A DNA stretch of 64,000 bases from contig NZ_KK211308.1 of NCBI RefSeq assembly GCF_000621565.1, positions 62,001 through 126,000 on the forward strand. Reading direction: 5' to 3'. The notes under the pieces are model-generated. The model was not told the origin of the DNA. It made no database searches and saw only the letters and a program-made list of their open reading frames with translations. Positions 54,247 through 62,638 of the stretch are shown piece after piece. Origin of the DNA: Butyrivibrio sp. LB2008 (GTDB lineage: Bacteria; Bacillota; Clostridia; Lachnospirales; Lachnospiraceae). Both the position numbers and the translations under genes were made by a program. The stretch's first letter is position 1. Each line of letters starts with the position of its first letter.

Positions 54247-55032
54247 TCAATTTTTCTTTAAATAGATCAAATGATAAGCCGCACCTACGCAGATACCTCC
54301 GCCTACTATATTTCCGAGCGTAACGGGTATAAGATTGGTGACAAAAAATCCAACAACAGACAATCCGTCTGCAGGAATGCCATGAACGTAAGATGCAAGA
54401 AATCCTGCAGGAATAAAATACATATTTGCAACGCAGTGCTCAAATCCGCAAATAATAAAGAGCATAACAGGAAGCCACAATGCAAACACTTTGCCTGCAA
54501 GTTCATCAGCTGCAAAAGAACACCATACAGCCATGCAAACAAGCACATTACAAAGAATTCCTCTTAAAAAAGCATCTCCGAATGAAATGGTAGATTTAGT
54601 AACAGCAGTGCTCACAACCTGTGTCGCAAGATTGCCGTCATTAAAAGAATAGATATGGCTGAACGCAGCCAGTGCCGCGATCAAAAATCCTCCGACCATA
54701 TTTCCGAAATATACGATTATCCAGTTTCTGATCATTCCCTTAACGGAAGCTTTCTTTGATAAAACAGGGATTGTGATAAGACAATTACCGGTAAAAAGTT
54801 CAGCGCCTCCAACAAGTACCATAAAAAGGCCAATAGGGAATACAACAGAGCTGATAACTCTTCCACTTGACGGATTCTGCGCGCAACTGGACGCAATCTG
54901 ACTTCCAAGACCACCGAGCGCTATAAAAGAACCAGCAAGTATAGCAAGCATAAAAGTCTGTAAAAACTTACCTTCTGTCTTCCCCTTTCCAACTACTTCA
55001 TACTTTGCTGCTATCTCCGCAGGTGATTTCAT
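54247..55032 (-). CDS. Formate/nitrite transporter-family channel
   Basis: A 261-residue FocA/NirC-type protein with six to seven helices (AILAGSFIALGGLGSQIA, ELFTGNCLITIPVL, VYFGNMVGGFLIA, GILCNVLVCMAVW, GFEHCVANMYFIPAG, LGNIVGGGICVG). It moves formate, nitrite or related small anions; formate release fits a fermentative anaerobe. I choose the ATG at 55032 because GGAGG lies inside an 18-base longer TTG-initiated frame. A long hairpin lies upstream. Confidence 0.92.
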   Translation of the reverse strand: MKSPAEIAAKYEVVGKGKTEGKFLQTFMLAILAGSFIALGGLGSQIASSCAQNPSSGRVISSVVFPIGLFMVLVGGAELFTGNCLITIPVLSKKASVKGMIRNWIIVYFGNMVGGFLIAALAAFSHIYSFNDGNLATQVVSTAVTKSTISFGDAFLRGILCNVLVCMAVWCSFAADELAGKVFALWLPVMLFIICGFEHCVANMYFIPAGFLASYVHGIPADGLSVVGFFVTNLIPVTLGNIVGGGICVGAAYHLIYLKKN

Positions 55033-55074
55033 TTTACAATTTTCCTCCAAAAACTTTTTTCATTTCGACTATCT

Positions 55075-55117
55075 GATTATAGACCTCTTTTGCCGTCTTG
55101 AAAAGAAGTCTATAATC
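55075..55117 (-). promoter_or_regulatory. Long hairpin upstream of the formate/nitrite channel gene
   Basis: GATTATAGAC (55075-55084) pairs perfectly with GTCTATAATC (55108-55117), and CTCTTTT with AAAAGAA inside. It is separate from the coaX terminator at 55119-55160 and may be an operator or a leader RNA structure. Confidence 0.5.
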
Positions 55118-55118
55118 G

Positions 55119-55160
55119 AAAAAAGAAGCTGTCACACATATAAAATAAAGTGACAGCTTC
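55119..55160 (-). terminator. Terminator of coaX
   Basis: On the minus strand GAAGCTGTCAC pairs perfectly with GTGACAGCTTC across a 14-base loop, followed by TTTTTT, 14 bases after the coaX stop. Confidence 0.92.
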
Positions 55161-55173
55161 TACAAAATATCCA

Positions 55174-55947
55174 TTATTTATTTTTGTTATATATCGTCAG
55201 CAAACCGCGCATCAAAAGATCCGGGTCTCTTATTACTTCCGCATCTATCCACTGCGCTACGGTCTCTGAATTTCCCCCTGTTACGACAACTGTGAGATCA
55301 TCAAAACCATACTCTTTTGTAACGCGGTCTATCAGACCGGTCAGCATGATTCCGGTACCCGCTACAGCTCCCGATATCATATTGGACTCAGTATCCGTCC
55401 CCAGAAGTATATCCGTCTTTCGCGCAAAAAGCTGTGGAAGCTTCGATGTCCTCTGTGCCTCTGCATCAAGTGAAAGCTGAACTCCGGGACATATCATACC
55501 GCCTACAAGTTTGGCATCTCCATCCGCAACCGTTATTGTCGTGCAGGTTCCAAGATCACATACCATTACGGGACTCCCATACTCGGAAACAGCAGCCGCA
55601 AGGTCTGCTATCCGATCAAAACCAAGGCAGGCAGTGTCATAATTTGATACATCTATTCCTGTGTTCATTGTGGTATTTGGAATCATGGTATCTTTTCCGG
55701 TTATCTTCTTAAGCGCCCCTGCCGTCTTATCCGTCATCTCAGAAACAACGCTTGATAAAACCGAGCCGTCAAAAGAATTTTCTTTTAACCCCGCCTTATG
55801 TATCAGATTCGCAAACCCTTCCCAAATCTCATCTTCCGATAGATTCCTGTCAGACTTAAGTCTTCCGAGTTCCGTGTAATCAGATTCTTCAAAAGAACCT
55901 ATGACAATATTTGAATTACCGATATCTACAGCCAAAACTCTGCTCAT
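55174..55947 (-). CDS. coaX: Type III pantothenate kinase
   Basis: First step of coenzyme A synthesis, pantothenate to 4'-phosphopantothenate. A 257-residue ASKHA-fold protein: start LAVDIGNSNIVIGSF, GFDRIAD, VCDLGTCTTI (phosphate binding), GGMICPG and VTGGNSE. AAAGGCG precedes the ATG. It is 17 bases after the ECF transporter gene, which supports pantothenate as the transported vitamin. Confidence 0.96.
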   Translation of the reverse strand: MSRVLAVDIGNSNIVIGSFEESDYTELGRLKSDRNLSEDEIWEGFANLIHKAGLKENSFDGSVLSSVVSEMTDKTAGALKKITGKDTMIPNTTMNTGIDVSNYDTACLGFDRIADLAAAVSEYGSPVMVCDLGTCTTITVADGDAKLVGGMICPGVQLSLDAEAQRTSKLPQLFARKTDILLGTDTESNMISGAVAGTGIMLTGLIDRVTKEYGFDDLTVVVTGGNSETVAQWIDAEVIRDPDLLMRGLLTIYNKNK

Positions 55948-55964
55948 GAAAATCGCCTTTTAAT

Positions 55965-56612
55965 TTATCCCCTGTGAAGTGCCTTAGAAAGCACCATAGC
56001 AAGTGTTCCGCCAAGAACGCATCCTATAACGGCTTCAACTGTTGCCTGAACACCTACCATTCCGATAACAAATGCCATAGGTGTTGTAGCATTGTAATTG
56101 GCTGCAAGTCCCTGTACATATTCAGTATTAAAGAAGAACAGGCAAAGTGAGCCCATAAAGAATACTGTATTAAGAAGAGGCATCATGGCTCCTGCAATAT
56201 AATAGGAAGCTATCTTGAGCTTGCCCTTATGTACAAACTTATAAACAAATGATGTAACCGCTGCATCAAGAACTCTGGCAACAATCGCTGTAACAAACAC
56301 TCCGAAAGGACTTATCGTAAAGAGTGTTGAAAGAAGTCCGCTTGATCCGTTGAGCGCACCGATAAAGCTGTTGATACCAAATGCAAGGCCACAGATAATG
56401 CCTGCAACAGGTCCAATCAGCATAGCTGCGAGCGCAACCGGAACGGTTACAATTGAAATCTTCAAAAAAGGTGTGGGAATTGTGCCTAAAAGAGTGTTAC
56501 CCATGATAATGGTAACGGCAACAAGAAGTGCAGTCTCCACCATGTACTGCGTTTTTTTGCTCAGTCCGCCTAACTCCTCAGTCTTGCGGCCAAGTGATGA
56601 TGTACTATCCAT
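55965..56612 (-). CDS. ECF transporter substrate-binding subunit, probably pantothenate
   Basis: A 215-residue protein with six membrane helices and the ECF S-component look (ALLVAVTIIMGNTLLG, PTPFLKISIVTVPVALAAMLIGPVAGIICGLAFGINSF in parts, an Ala-rich helix 1 for contact with EcfT). The closest annotated type I recall is the pantothenate or pyridoxamine-like group; co-transcription with coaX makes pantothenate most likely. The EcfA/EcfT energy module is not in the window. AAGGAG precedes the ATG. Confidence 0.82.
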   Translation of the reverse strand: MDSTSSLGRKTEELGGLSKKTQYMVETALLVAVTIIMGNTLLGTIPTPFLKISIVTVPVALAAMLIGPVAGIICGLAFGINSFIGALNGSSGLLSTLFTISPFGVFVTAIVARVLDAAVTSFVYKFVHKGKLKIASYYIAGAMMPLLNTVFFMGSLCLFFFNTEYVQGLAANYNATTPMAFVIGMVGVQATVEAVIGCVLGGTLAMVLSKALHRG

Positions 56613-56701
56613 TTTTATTCTCCTTAAATAAATGCTGCAGTTTCAGCTCATGCCAAATACCGCGCACCATAAATATATCACAGAAGTTTTTTTTTGCAAG
56701 T

Positions 56702-56747
56702 AAAAAATCCCATCGGACGGGAGATATTTAATCCGATGAGATTTTTT
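56702..56747. terminator. Hairpin with T-runs on both strands
   Basis: AAAAAATCCCATCGGA pairs with TCCGATGAGATTTTTT (one mismatch) across a 14-base loop. It lies between gpx and the ECF gene, 90 bases before the latter. Confidence 0.75.
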
Positions 56748-56774
56748 AAGAGATTTAGAGGTATTATGTATGTA

Positions 56775-56834
56775 ATGAGTCGCTTGTGACTCATGCCCCC
56801 GAAAAATAAAAACTTCATTTCCGCCGGGGTGCAT
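56775..56834. other. Two additional stacked hairpins
   Basis: ATGAGTC/GACTCAT (56775-56794), directly followed by a larger stem ATGCCCCCG...CGGGGTGCAT ending about 56834. Together with the flanking terminators they fill the gpx-ECF gap with structure; no open frame is present. Confidence 0.5.
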
Positions 56835-56836
56835 AT

Positions 56837-56858
56837 AAAAAGCCGGTAAAGGCTTTTT
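56837..56858 (-). terminator. Terminator of gpx
   Basis: AAAAAGCC and GGCTTTTT pair around GGTAAA, with T-runs on both strands, 11 bases after the gpx stop. Confidence 0.75.
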
Positions 56859-56869
56859 ACCTAAAATTA

Positions 56870-57412
56870 TCAGATGAGCTTCTCGACATATGCAGCTACA
56901 TCTTCCATCTTCTGAGTGGGCTCAAAGCGTGCAACGACGTTGCCCTCTCTGTCTATTACAAACTTGGTGAAATTCCACTTTATATCAGGATTATTCTTGT
57001 AATCTTTGTCGATTTTCTTGAGCATTACACTCATGGCCATAGCTGCTGCGCCCTTACCGAATCCCTCAAAGCCTTTCTGCTCCTTCAAAAACTTGTATAC
57101 GGGAAGCTGGTTTTCACCGTTTACATCAGATTTTTTCATCTGAGGAAATTTAGTATTGTAGTGGAGCTGGCAGAACTCGTGGATTTCCTCATCTGTTCCG
57201 GATGTCTGTCCCGCAAACTGATTGCAGGGAATATCCAAAACCTCGAATCCATCATCATGGAACTTCTCATACATTTCCTCAATATCCTTGTAATGAGGTG
57301 TGAATCCGCAACCTGTAGCAGTATTGACTACAAGAACCACTTTTCCTTTATAAGCATCAAGCTTAACTTCATTACCCTGAGCATCAGTTACCGAATAATC
57401 ATAAAATCCCAT
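56870..57412 (-). CDS. Glutathione peroxidase-family protein
   Basis: A 180-residue thioredoxin-fold peroxidase with the family motifs VVNTATGCGFTPHY (catalytic Cys), LDIPCNQFAGQ (Gln) and WNFTKFVID (Trp, Asn). Members in Firmicutes usually take electrons from thioredoxin. The start is fixed at 57412: GGAGG lies seven bases upstream, and a consensus promoter at 57467-57495 would start transcription after the ATG at 57508, excluding that start. Divergent from coaBC. Confidence 0.93.
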   Translation of the reverse strand: MGFYDYSVTDAQGNEVKLDAYKGKVVLVVNTATGCGFTPHYKDIEEMYEKFHDDGFEVLDIPCNQFAGQTSGTDEEIHEFCQLHYNTKFPQMKKSDVNGENQLPVYKFLKEQKGFEGFGKGAAAMAMSVMLKKIDKDYKNNPDIKWNFTKFVIDREGNVVARFEPTQKMEDVAAYVEKLI

Positions 57413-57466
57413 ATTTTGACCTCCGTTTGAAACAACATCAACGAATCTTTGTTTTGATTTAATGCA

Positions 57467-57495
57467 ATTATATTGTATGCAATTTGAAATGTCAA
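57467..57495 (-). promoter_or_regulatory. Consensus promoter of gpx
   Basis: A perfect TTGACA and TATAAT with a 17-base spacer. AATTGCAT occurs twice across the -10 region as a 15-base direct repeat, a possible operator. Confidence 0.85.
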
Positions 57496-57535
57496 CACTT
57501 TTTTTCATAAATATTAAACAGGCTCATTCCTGCCT

Positions 57536-57564
57536 TTACAGCCCTGATAAATTCGGGTTATACT
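57536..57564 (+). promoter_or_regulatory. Promoter of coaBC
   Basis: TTACAG and TATACT with a 17-base spacer, 82 bases before the ATG. A CGGCC...GGCCG hairpin (57594-57615) lies in the leader. Confidence 0.6.
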
Positions 57565-57646
57565 CAAATCGAATTTACGAAAAACAACTGCACCGGCCAT
57601 CATCATGATCGGCCGAAGTATATGAGATTATATGATTGGAGAAAAG

Positions 57647-58846
57647 ATGTTAAAGGGAAAAAATGTAATTCTTGGTGTAACCGGCGGAATTGCCGCATAT
57701 AAATCAGCTGATCTTGCTTCAAAGCTCATAAAAGCGCACGCAAATGTCGATGTCATAATGACAGAGAATGCTACTGAGTTTATCACTCCGCTTACATTTG
57801 AAGCACTTACGCATACAAGATGCATCACGGGAACTTTTGAGCGCAATCATCCCATGGAAGTTGAACACATAGCACTTGCCGATAAGGCAGATGTTCTTGT
57901 TATAGCGCCCGCAACCGCCAATTGTATCGCAAAACTTGCAAACGGTATCGCGGACGACATGCTCACAACAACAGCTCTCGCCTGCACCTGCAAAAAGATC
58001 ATAGCCCCCGCAATGAACACCAAGATGTTTGAAAATCCCACAACACAGAAAAATATAGAGACACTTAAAAGCTACGGTTATATTATAGTAACTCCGGGCG
58101 AAGGCTTCCTTGCATGCGGAACTGTCGGAAAAGGCCGTATGGAAGAGCCCGCAAAGATTCTTGATGAGATAATATATGAAATCGCCTGTCCAAAAGATAT
58201 GGAAGGGATAAATCTTCTCGTCACAGCAGGACCGACCAGAGAATCAATCGATCCTGTCCGCTATATAACGAACCATTCTTCGGGCAAAATGGGTTATGCA
58301 ATCGCAACAGCCGCTGCCCGCAGGGGAGCTCATGTCACTCTCGTTTCAGGCAAGACCAATCTGGAGGTTCCTTCTCACCTTGATTTTGTCGACATCACTT
58401 CCGCCAAAGACATGTACGAAGCTGTCACACAAAGATCCGGCGATCAGGATATCATTATAAAAGCCGCTGCCGTCGCAGACTACACTCCCGCTACCTACGC
58501 CGATGACAAGATAAAAAAGAGTGAGCAAAAAGGTGACCTTTCCATTCCGCTTAAGTCAACCGATGACATTCTTGCATATCTTGGCAAAAATAAGAAAAAA
58601 GGCCAGATTCTGTGCGGTTTTTCAATGGAAACAAAGGATCTTTTGGAGAACTCCAGAAAGAAACTTGAGAAAAAGAATCTCGATATGATATGTGCCAACA
58701 ATTTAAAGGTCGAAGGTGCAGGTTTCGAAGTAGACACCAACGTTCTTACTCTGATTACAGCTTCCGGTGAAAAAGAACTTGGCATAATGAGTAAAGCGGA
58801 TGCCGCCAATATTCTTTTATCCGAGCTGATGACCATGAGAATATAA
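57647..58846 (+). CDS. coaBC: CoaBC bifunctional phosphopantothenoylcysteine decarboxylase/synthetase
   Basis: Second and third steps of coenzyme A synthesis. The 399-residue protein has the N-terminal flavin decarboxylase CoaC (GVTGGIAAYKSADL, PATANCIAKLANGIADDML, APAMNTKMFENP, CGTVGKGRM) and the C-terminal synthetase CoaB (VTAGPTRESIDPVRYITNHSSGKMG, AAAVADYTP, ICANNL). The start is 57647 with GGAG five bases upstream; an ATG 15 bases earlier lacks one. With coaX and the ECF transporter this gives most of the vitamin B5 to CoA route. Confidence 0.96.
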   Translation: MLKGKNVILGVTGGIAAYKSADLASKLIKAHANVDVIMTENATEFITPLTFEALTHTRCITGTFERNHPMEVEHIALADKADVLVIAPATANCIAKLANGIADDMLTTTALACTCKKIIAPAMNTKMFENPTTQKNIETLKSYGYIIVTPGEGFLACGTVGKGRMEEPAKILDEIIYEIACPKDMEGINLLVTAGPTRESIDPVRYITNHSSGKMGYAIATAAARRGAHVTLVSGKTNLEVPSHLDFVDITSAKDMYEAVTQRSGDQDIIIKAAAVADYTPATYADDKIKKSEQKGDLSIPLKSTDDILAYLGKNKKKGQILCGFSMETKDLLENSRKKLEKKNLDMICANNLKVEGAGFEVDTNVLTLITASGEKELGIMSKADAANILLSELMTMRI

Positions 58847-58964
58847 TAATATCATTAAAAAAAAGAAAAATAAGTTTCGCATCTATTGCTTACCCTAAGA
58901 AACAATGATAATGTGAGAATATAACAACTAAAAACCGTACATCCTCTTTATAAGGAGGCACTAT

Positions 58965-60722
58965 ATGATTAAGAGTCTCAGAACTAAAATTCTTTCTTGT
59001 TTCTTTCTACTGGCATTAGTAATGATAATTGGCGTTGTTCTCATCGCAATTAGTTTCCGAAGTGCTGTTCAAGCTGCAAATACCATGTCCGGAACATATC
59101 TTGCAATCGAGAGAGATTTCGGAGATGCCAATACCAATCTCCAGAATCTGGTAAAAAGATTCTTCCTCGTTCAGGCAATGGCTCCTACAGGCGCTTTGGA
59201 TACAGATGATGGCGTCGCTTCAATGGTTGACCCCGGAAAGCCCGAGCAGGAAGCGTTGCAAGCTGCTTTGACCGATCTCGGCGTGCAGGTACAAAAAGTT
59301 AATAATCCTGATTTCTCATCAGAATATCAGATAATGAATTCAGCAGGCAGTCTGTTTCTTTCTACATATAAAGAGATGGAAACAATGTTCTATGCAAAGA
59401 AATTCTCAGAATCTTATGATCTGTACTTTGCAAACTGCCATGAAGCAATCTTGCAGTACGAAGAGAACGTTAATCTTATGAAAGAACAGCTGCAAACTCT
59501 AGTAGACGAAAACGAAGCAACTTTAAAAGCAGCAGAAAAAAGCGTTCAAAAATCAATCATAATCGGTTCCATCCTTTCAATACTTGTATCGATCATAGGA
59601 ATCTATGTTGTTAACAAGTCCATCTCACCTTTGCGTTCTGCTTCGACAGAACTTAACGATATTCTTTCCGCAATGAATGCAGGAAATGCCAATCTTTCCC
59701 GCAGGCTCGTAAAGCATTCGGATGATGAAGTCGGTATACTGGTTTCGGGTATCAACAACTTCCTTGCAACCCTTCAGGATATCATAGCAAAGATAAAATC
59801 AGAGTCAGGTCATATCTATTCATCGGTTGAAAATACCGTCGGTCTTGTAAATACCTCCAAAGAGGATGTCAGCAATGTATCCGCTGTTATGGAGGAACTT
59901 ACGGCAAGTATGGAAACTGCAAACAGTACCCTCATTTCTCTTAATAACGGAGCAAAAGATGTAAACAGCGCCGTTGGCCAGGTTTCCGATCAGGTAGCAG
60001 CAGGAAATCAGCGTGTATCCGATATAAAGGACCATGCCACTGTTATTCGTGAAAATACAGAGAAAAAGAGAAATTCTACAAATGAAATGGTATCTTCCAT
60101 CAAAGACGGCCTTGAAAGTTCTATTGAAGACAGCAAGAACGTTGCACAGATCCAGACTCTTACAGAAGATATTCTTTCAATCGCTTCGCAGACCAACCTC
60201 CTTGCTCTCAACGCTTCAATAGAGGCTGCAAGAGCAGGCGATGCAGGAAAAGGCTTTGCGGTTGTTGCTGACGAGATCAGACAGCTCGCCGAGCACAGTA
60301 AAGATACAGCTAATTCAATCCAGGAGATCAGTAACCAGGTTATATCCGCAGTAGAATCACTTGCAAAAGATTCAAATGAGATGCTTACATACGTAAGTGA
60401 ATCAGTTCTTGCAGACTACGATGAATTTGAAGATGTTGCACAGCAATACTATCAGGATGCTGAAGATATCAATCAGGTACTTAAGTCAGTCAATGAAAAT
60501 ACTATAGTTCTTAACTCAACTATGGGAGAAATGGCCGAACAGATCGATCATATCTCACGTGTTATAAGTGACTGTACAACAGGTGTTTCCGATGCAACGG
60601 AAAGCACGACCGGAATCCTTGCTTCTATTACAACAATCCACGATGATTCCGAAAGTAACCGTGAAGTATCCGAACGTCTGCAGGAAGAAGTCAGCCGCTT
60701 CTCAGCATCTTCAGAAGAGTAA
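58965..60722 (+). CDS. Methyl-accepting chemotaxis protein
   Basis: A 585-residue chemoreceptor: helix 1 (about 10-33), an extracellular helical sensor (about 34-195), helix 2 (about 197-218), HAMP and the signalling domain with [35 protein letters not shown] in parts. AAGGAGG precedes the ATG. The signalling helices differ from those of the receptor at 43547-45262, so the two are distant paralogues. No CheW or CheA gene is in the window. Confidence 0.95.
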   Translation: MIKSLRTKILSCFFLLALVMIIGVVLIAISFRSAVQAANTMSGTYLAIERDFGDANTNLQNLVKRFFLVQAMAPTGALDTDDGVASMVDPGKPEQEALQAALTDLGVQVQKVNNPDFSSEYQIMNSAGSLFLSTYKEMETMFYAKKFSESYDLYFANCHEAILQYEENVNLMKEQLQTLVDENEATLKAAEKSVQKSIIIGSILSILVSIIGIYVVNKSISPLRSASTELNDILSAMNAGNANLSRRLVKHSDDEVGILVSGINNFLATLQDIIAKIKSESGHIYSSVENTVGLVNTSKEDVSNVSAVMEELTASMETANSTLISLNNGAKDVNSAVGQVSDQVAAGNQRVSDIKDHATVIRENTEKKRNSTNEMVSSIKDGLESSIEDSKNVAQIQTLTEDILSIASQTNLLALNASIEAARAGDAGKGFAVVADEIRQLAEHSKDTANSIQEISNQVISAVESLAKDSNEMLTYVSESVLADYDEFEDVAQQYYQDAEDINQVLKSVNENTIVLNSTMGEMAEQIDHISRVISDCTTGVSDATESTTGILASITTIHDDSESNREVSERLQEEVSRFSASSEE

Positions 60723-60728
60723 TTATCA

Positions 60729-60769
60729 AAAAAGGCTTCGCTCGGATTTGATCCAAGCGAAGCCTTTTT
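60729..60769. terminator. Bidirectional terminator after the second chemoreceptor
   Basis: AAAAAGGCTTCGCT pairs perfectly with AGCGAAGCCTTTTT over 14 bases, between convergent genes. Confidence 0.94.
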
Positions 60770-60770
60770 A

Positions 60771-61364
60771 TTAGCTCTTAATATATTCGCCATCGGGCGT
60801 TACATCCATATCCATAGTAGAAATATCTCCAATATGTGATATATACAGCGTTCCGCCAACTTTGTGGAATGCTACGTATGTTTCTGAAGCTTCATCAATA
60901 CAAGCTATTGCAGTATCGGAAGAAACAAAATATGCTGTTCCCTTACAATCACCTGTATTCATGGCATAAACGAAGAAACCTTCAAAAGAAAAACCCTCTT
61001 TATTTTGATCGGTTATACGGATATCACCCGCCGAATCTGATTCAAGTTCAACTCTTTGCCAATCTCCTTCAAACTTTGCCGCATTCGAGAAACGCGCTTT
61101 CTCAGCATACAAAGAAACAATTTCGCCTTCAGCAATGTACGTGACTGATGAACCGCCACTATCACCACTTCCGGTCAGGTCTCGCTGTGAAACTACTCTG
61201 ACAGAAGACTCTTCTTCTGCCTCCTCCACTTCTTCTACTCCTTCCTCCATTGATTCGTACGAAAACATAGCTCCCGCTACTTCCGTTGCTGATTCTGACT
61301 TACCGGCACATCCACAGAATAGAACTGTAGATAACACTGTTGCGAAAATAACTCTCCATTTCAT
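60771..61364 (-). CDS. Putative lipoprotein, function unknown
   Basis: A 197-residue lipoprotein with signal peptide and lipobox FCGC (Cys19), an acidic linker rich in Glu, and a beta-rich domain (about 70-195) with regular alternating strands (SVTYIAEGEIVSLYAEKARF, SFEGFFVYAMNTGDC). I recognise no domain. The gene has a good GGGGG ribosome site and converges with the chemoreceptor. It follows the glycosyltransferase by 19 bases. Confidence 0.75.
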   Translation of the reverse strand: MKWRVIFATVLSTVLFCGCAGKSESATEVAGAMFSYESMEEGVEEVEEAEEESSVRVVSQRDLTGSGDSGGSSVTYIAEGEIVSLYAEKARFSNAAKFEGDWQRVELESDSAGDIRITDQNKEGFSFEGFFVYAMNTGDCKGTAYFVSSDTAIACIDEASETYVAFHKVGGTLYISHIGDISTMDMDVTPDGEYIKS

Positions 61365-61383
61365 TGCAACCCCCTAGAACCTA

Positions 61384-62589
61384 TTAGCCGTGTAAAATAT
61401 CTTTAATGCGTCTTACTGCATCATCCAAGCCATTTTCAGCTCTGACCTTTTTGGAAATATCTTCTGCCTTCTCCTTCTTGAAATAATATGATGAATTCAT
61501 TTCATCAAGTACATCCATAATTGCTCTTTTGCTTACTTTACTCGTCTTTACCATCTTTGTTGCTATCCCGATGTCATTTAACTTAGCTGCATATCTTATT
61601 TGTTCGGGCATATACGGAATAGGAATAGATGGAACTCCGTAGACCATAGTTGCAGTACATGTACCGAAACCACAATGGTGGATTACATATCTGGCACGGC
61701 TAAACAACCAGCTATGCGGCACATCCCCACAAGACATGATCTTATCAGGAAGTTTGTAATTCGTAGCCAAACTTCTCTGAAAGCCCTGAATGATTGCTTT
61801 GGTATCTGTAGCTTCAAATGCCTTGATATACTTATCAAGCTTCTCAACTTCGGCGTCATCTTCATAATTCATTGCGCCAAATGACAATACAACCGCCTTA
61901 TCACCGGTTTCCATGAATGTCCTGAGTTTTTCATCAGGAACAAAATCCATATCATCTTCATACCAAAAACCTGTTACCACGTTCTTGGCTTCCCAGTAGG
62001 GATTTCTGTCATTTACTGTTCTGCTGATCGGCATAAGATTAAGCTTATCAGACATTAGCTCATCAATAAATTTAATTGGTCTGAGACCATATATTTTGCG
62101 TAAATTATTATAAGGTTTTATAATTCGGCTGGAGCCGATGTTCTCTAATACTTTCTCAGAAACAGATTGCTGTCTGAGTTTCTCCGGAATTGCATCCTTT
62201 TGAATGGTTACGTTTACTGTAGGTATTCCAAGTGCCTGTGCTTCTACGGCGCCTATAAGGCTGTGGCTTACAACTACCAGGTCTCTTCCTTTACATGCAT
62301 TCAAGATATCATGTGTTGCATCCTGGAAAAAATCGGAAATAAAGTCCAATTCCCTGCCCATACTCATGGGATTGGCGCCATTTCCTCTTATTGCAGCCAT
62401 TTCTCTCTCAATATTTATATTGGAACCTATGGGAACAAATTTAACTCCCGCCTTTTCGATAAGATCCTTCCAGTAGGGATGTGTACCTAAAATTGTGTCG
62501 ATTCCGTTTTCTATCAGCTTCCTTGCCAGATAGATATATAGCTGAACATCCCCACGCGTTCCCATTGTAAAAATCGCGACTTTGCTCAT
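61384..62589 (-). CDS. GT1-type glycosyltransferase
   Basis: A 401-residue GT-B enzyme of the UDP-glucosyl/sterol or macrolide transferase type: N-terminal FTMGTRGDVQLYIYLARKL, SHSLIGAVEAQALGIPTV, and the C-terminal donor site HHCGFGTCTATMVYGVPSIPIPYMPEQ in parts. The acceptor could be a lipid, polyketide or host compound. The start is at 62589 because AAAGGA lies seven bases upstream and it matches the family N-terminus; an in-frame start 57 bases earlier overlaps the permease stop region. It is downstream of an ABC permease, so export or self-protection roles are possible. Confidence 0.88.
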   Translation of the reverse strand: MSKVAIFTMGTRGDVQLYIYLARKLIENGIDTILGTHPYWKDLIEKAGVKFVPIGSNINIEREMAAIRGNGANPMSMGRELDFISDFFQDATHDILNACKGRDLVVVSHSLIGAVEAQALGIPTVNVTIQKDAIPEKLRQQSVSEKVLENIGSSRIIKPYNNLRKIYGLRPIKFIDELMSDKLNLMPISRTVNDRNPYWEAKNVVTGFWYEDDMDFVPDEKLRTFMETGDKAVVLSFGAMNYEDDAEVEKLDKYIKAFEATDTKAIIQGFQRSLATNYKLPDKIMSCGDVPHSWLFSRARYVIHHCGFGTCTATMVYGVPSIPIPYMPEQIRYAAKLNDIGIATKMVKTSKVSKRAIMDVLDEMNSSYYFKKEKAEDISKKVRAENGLDDAVRRIKDILHG

Positions 62590-62638
62590 TTCAGTTTCCT
62601 TTATAAAATATTTAGCCGATAGAACTCGCCCCTCTAAG

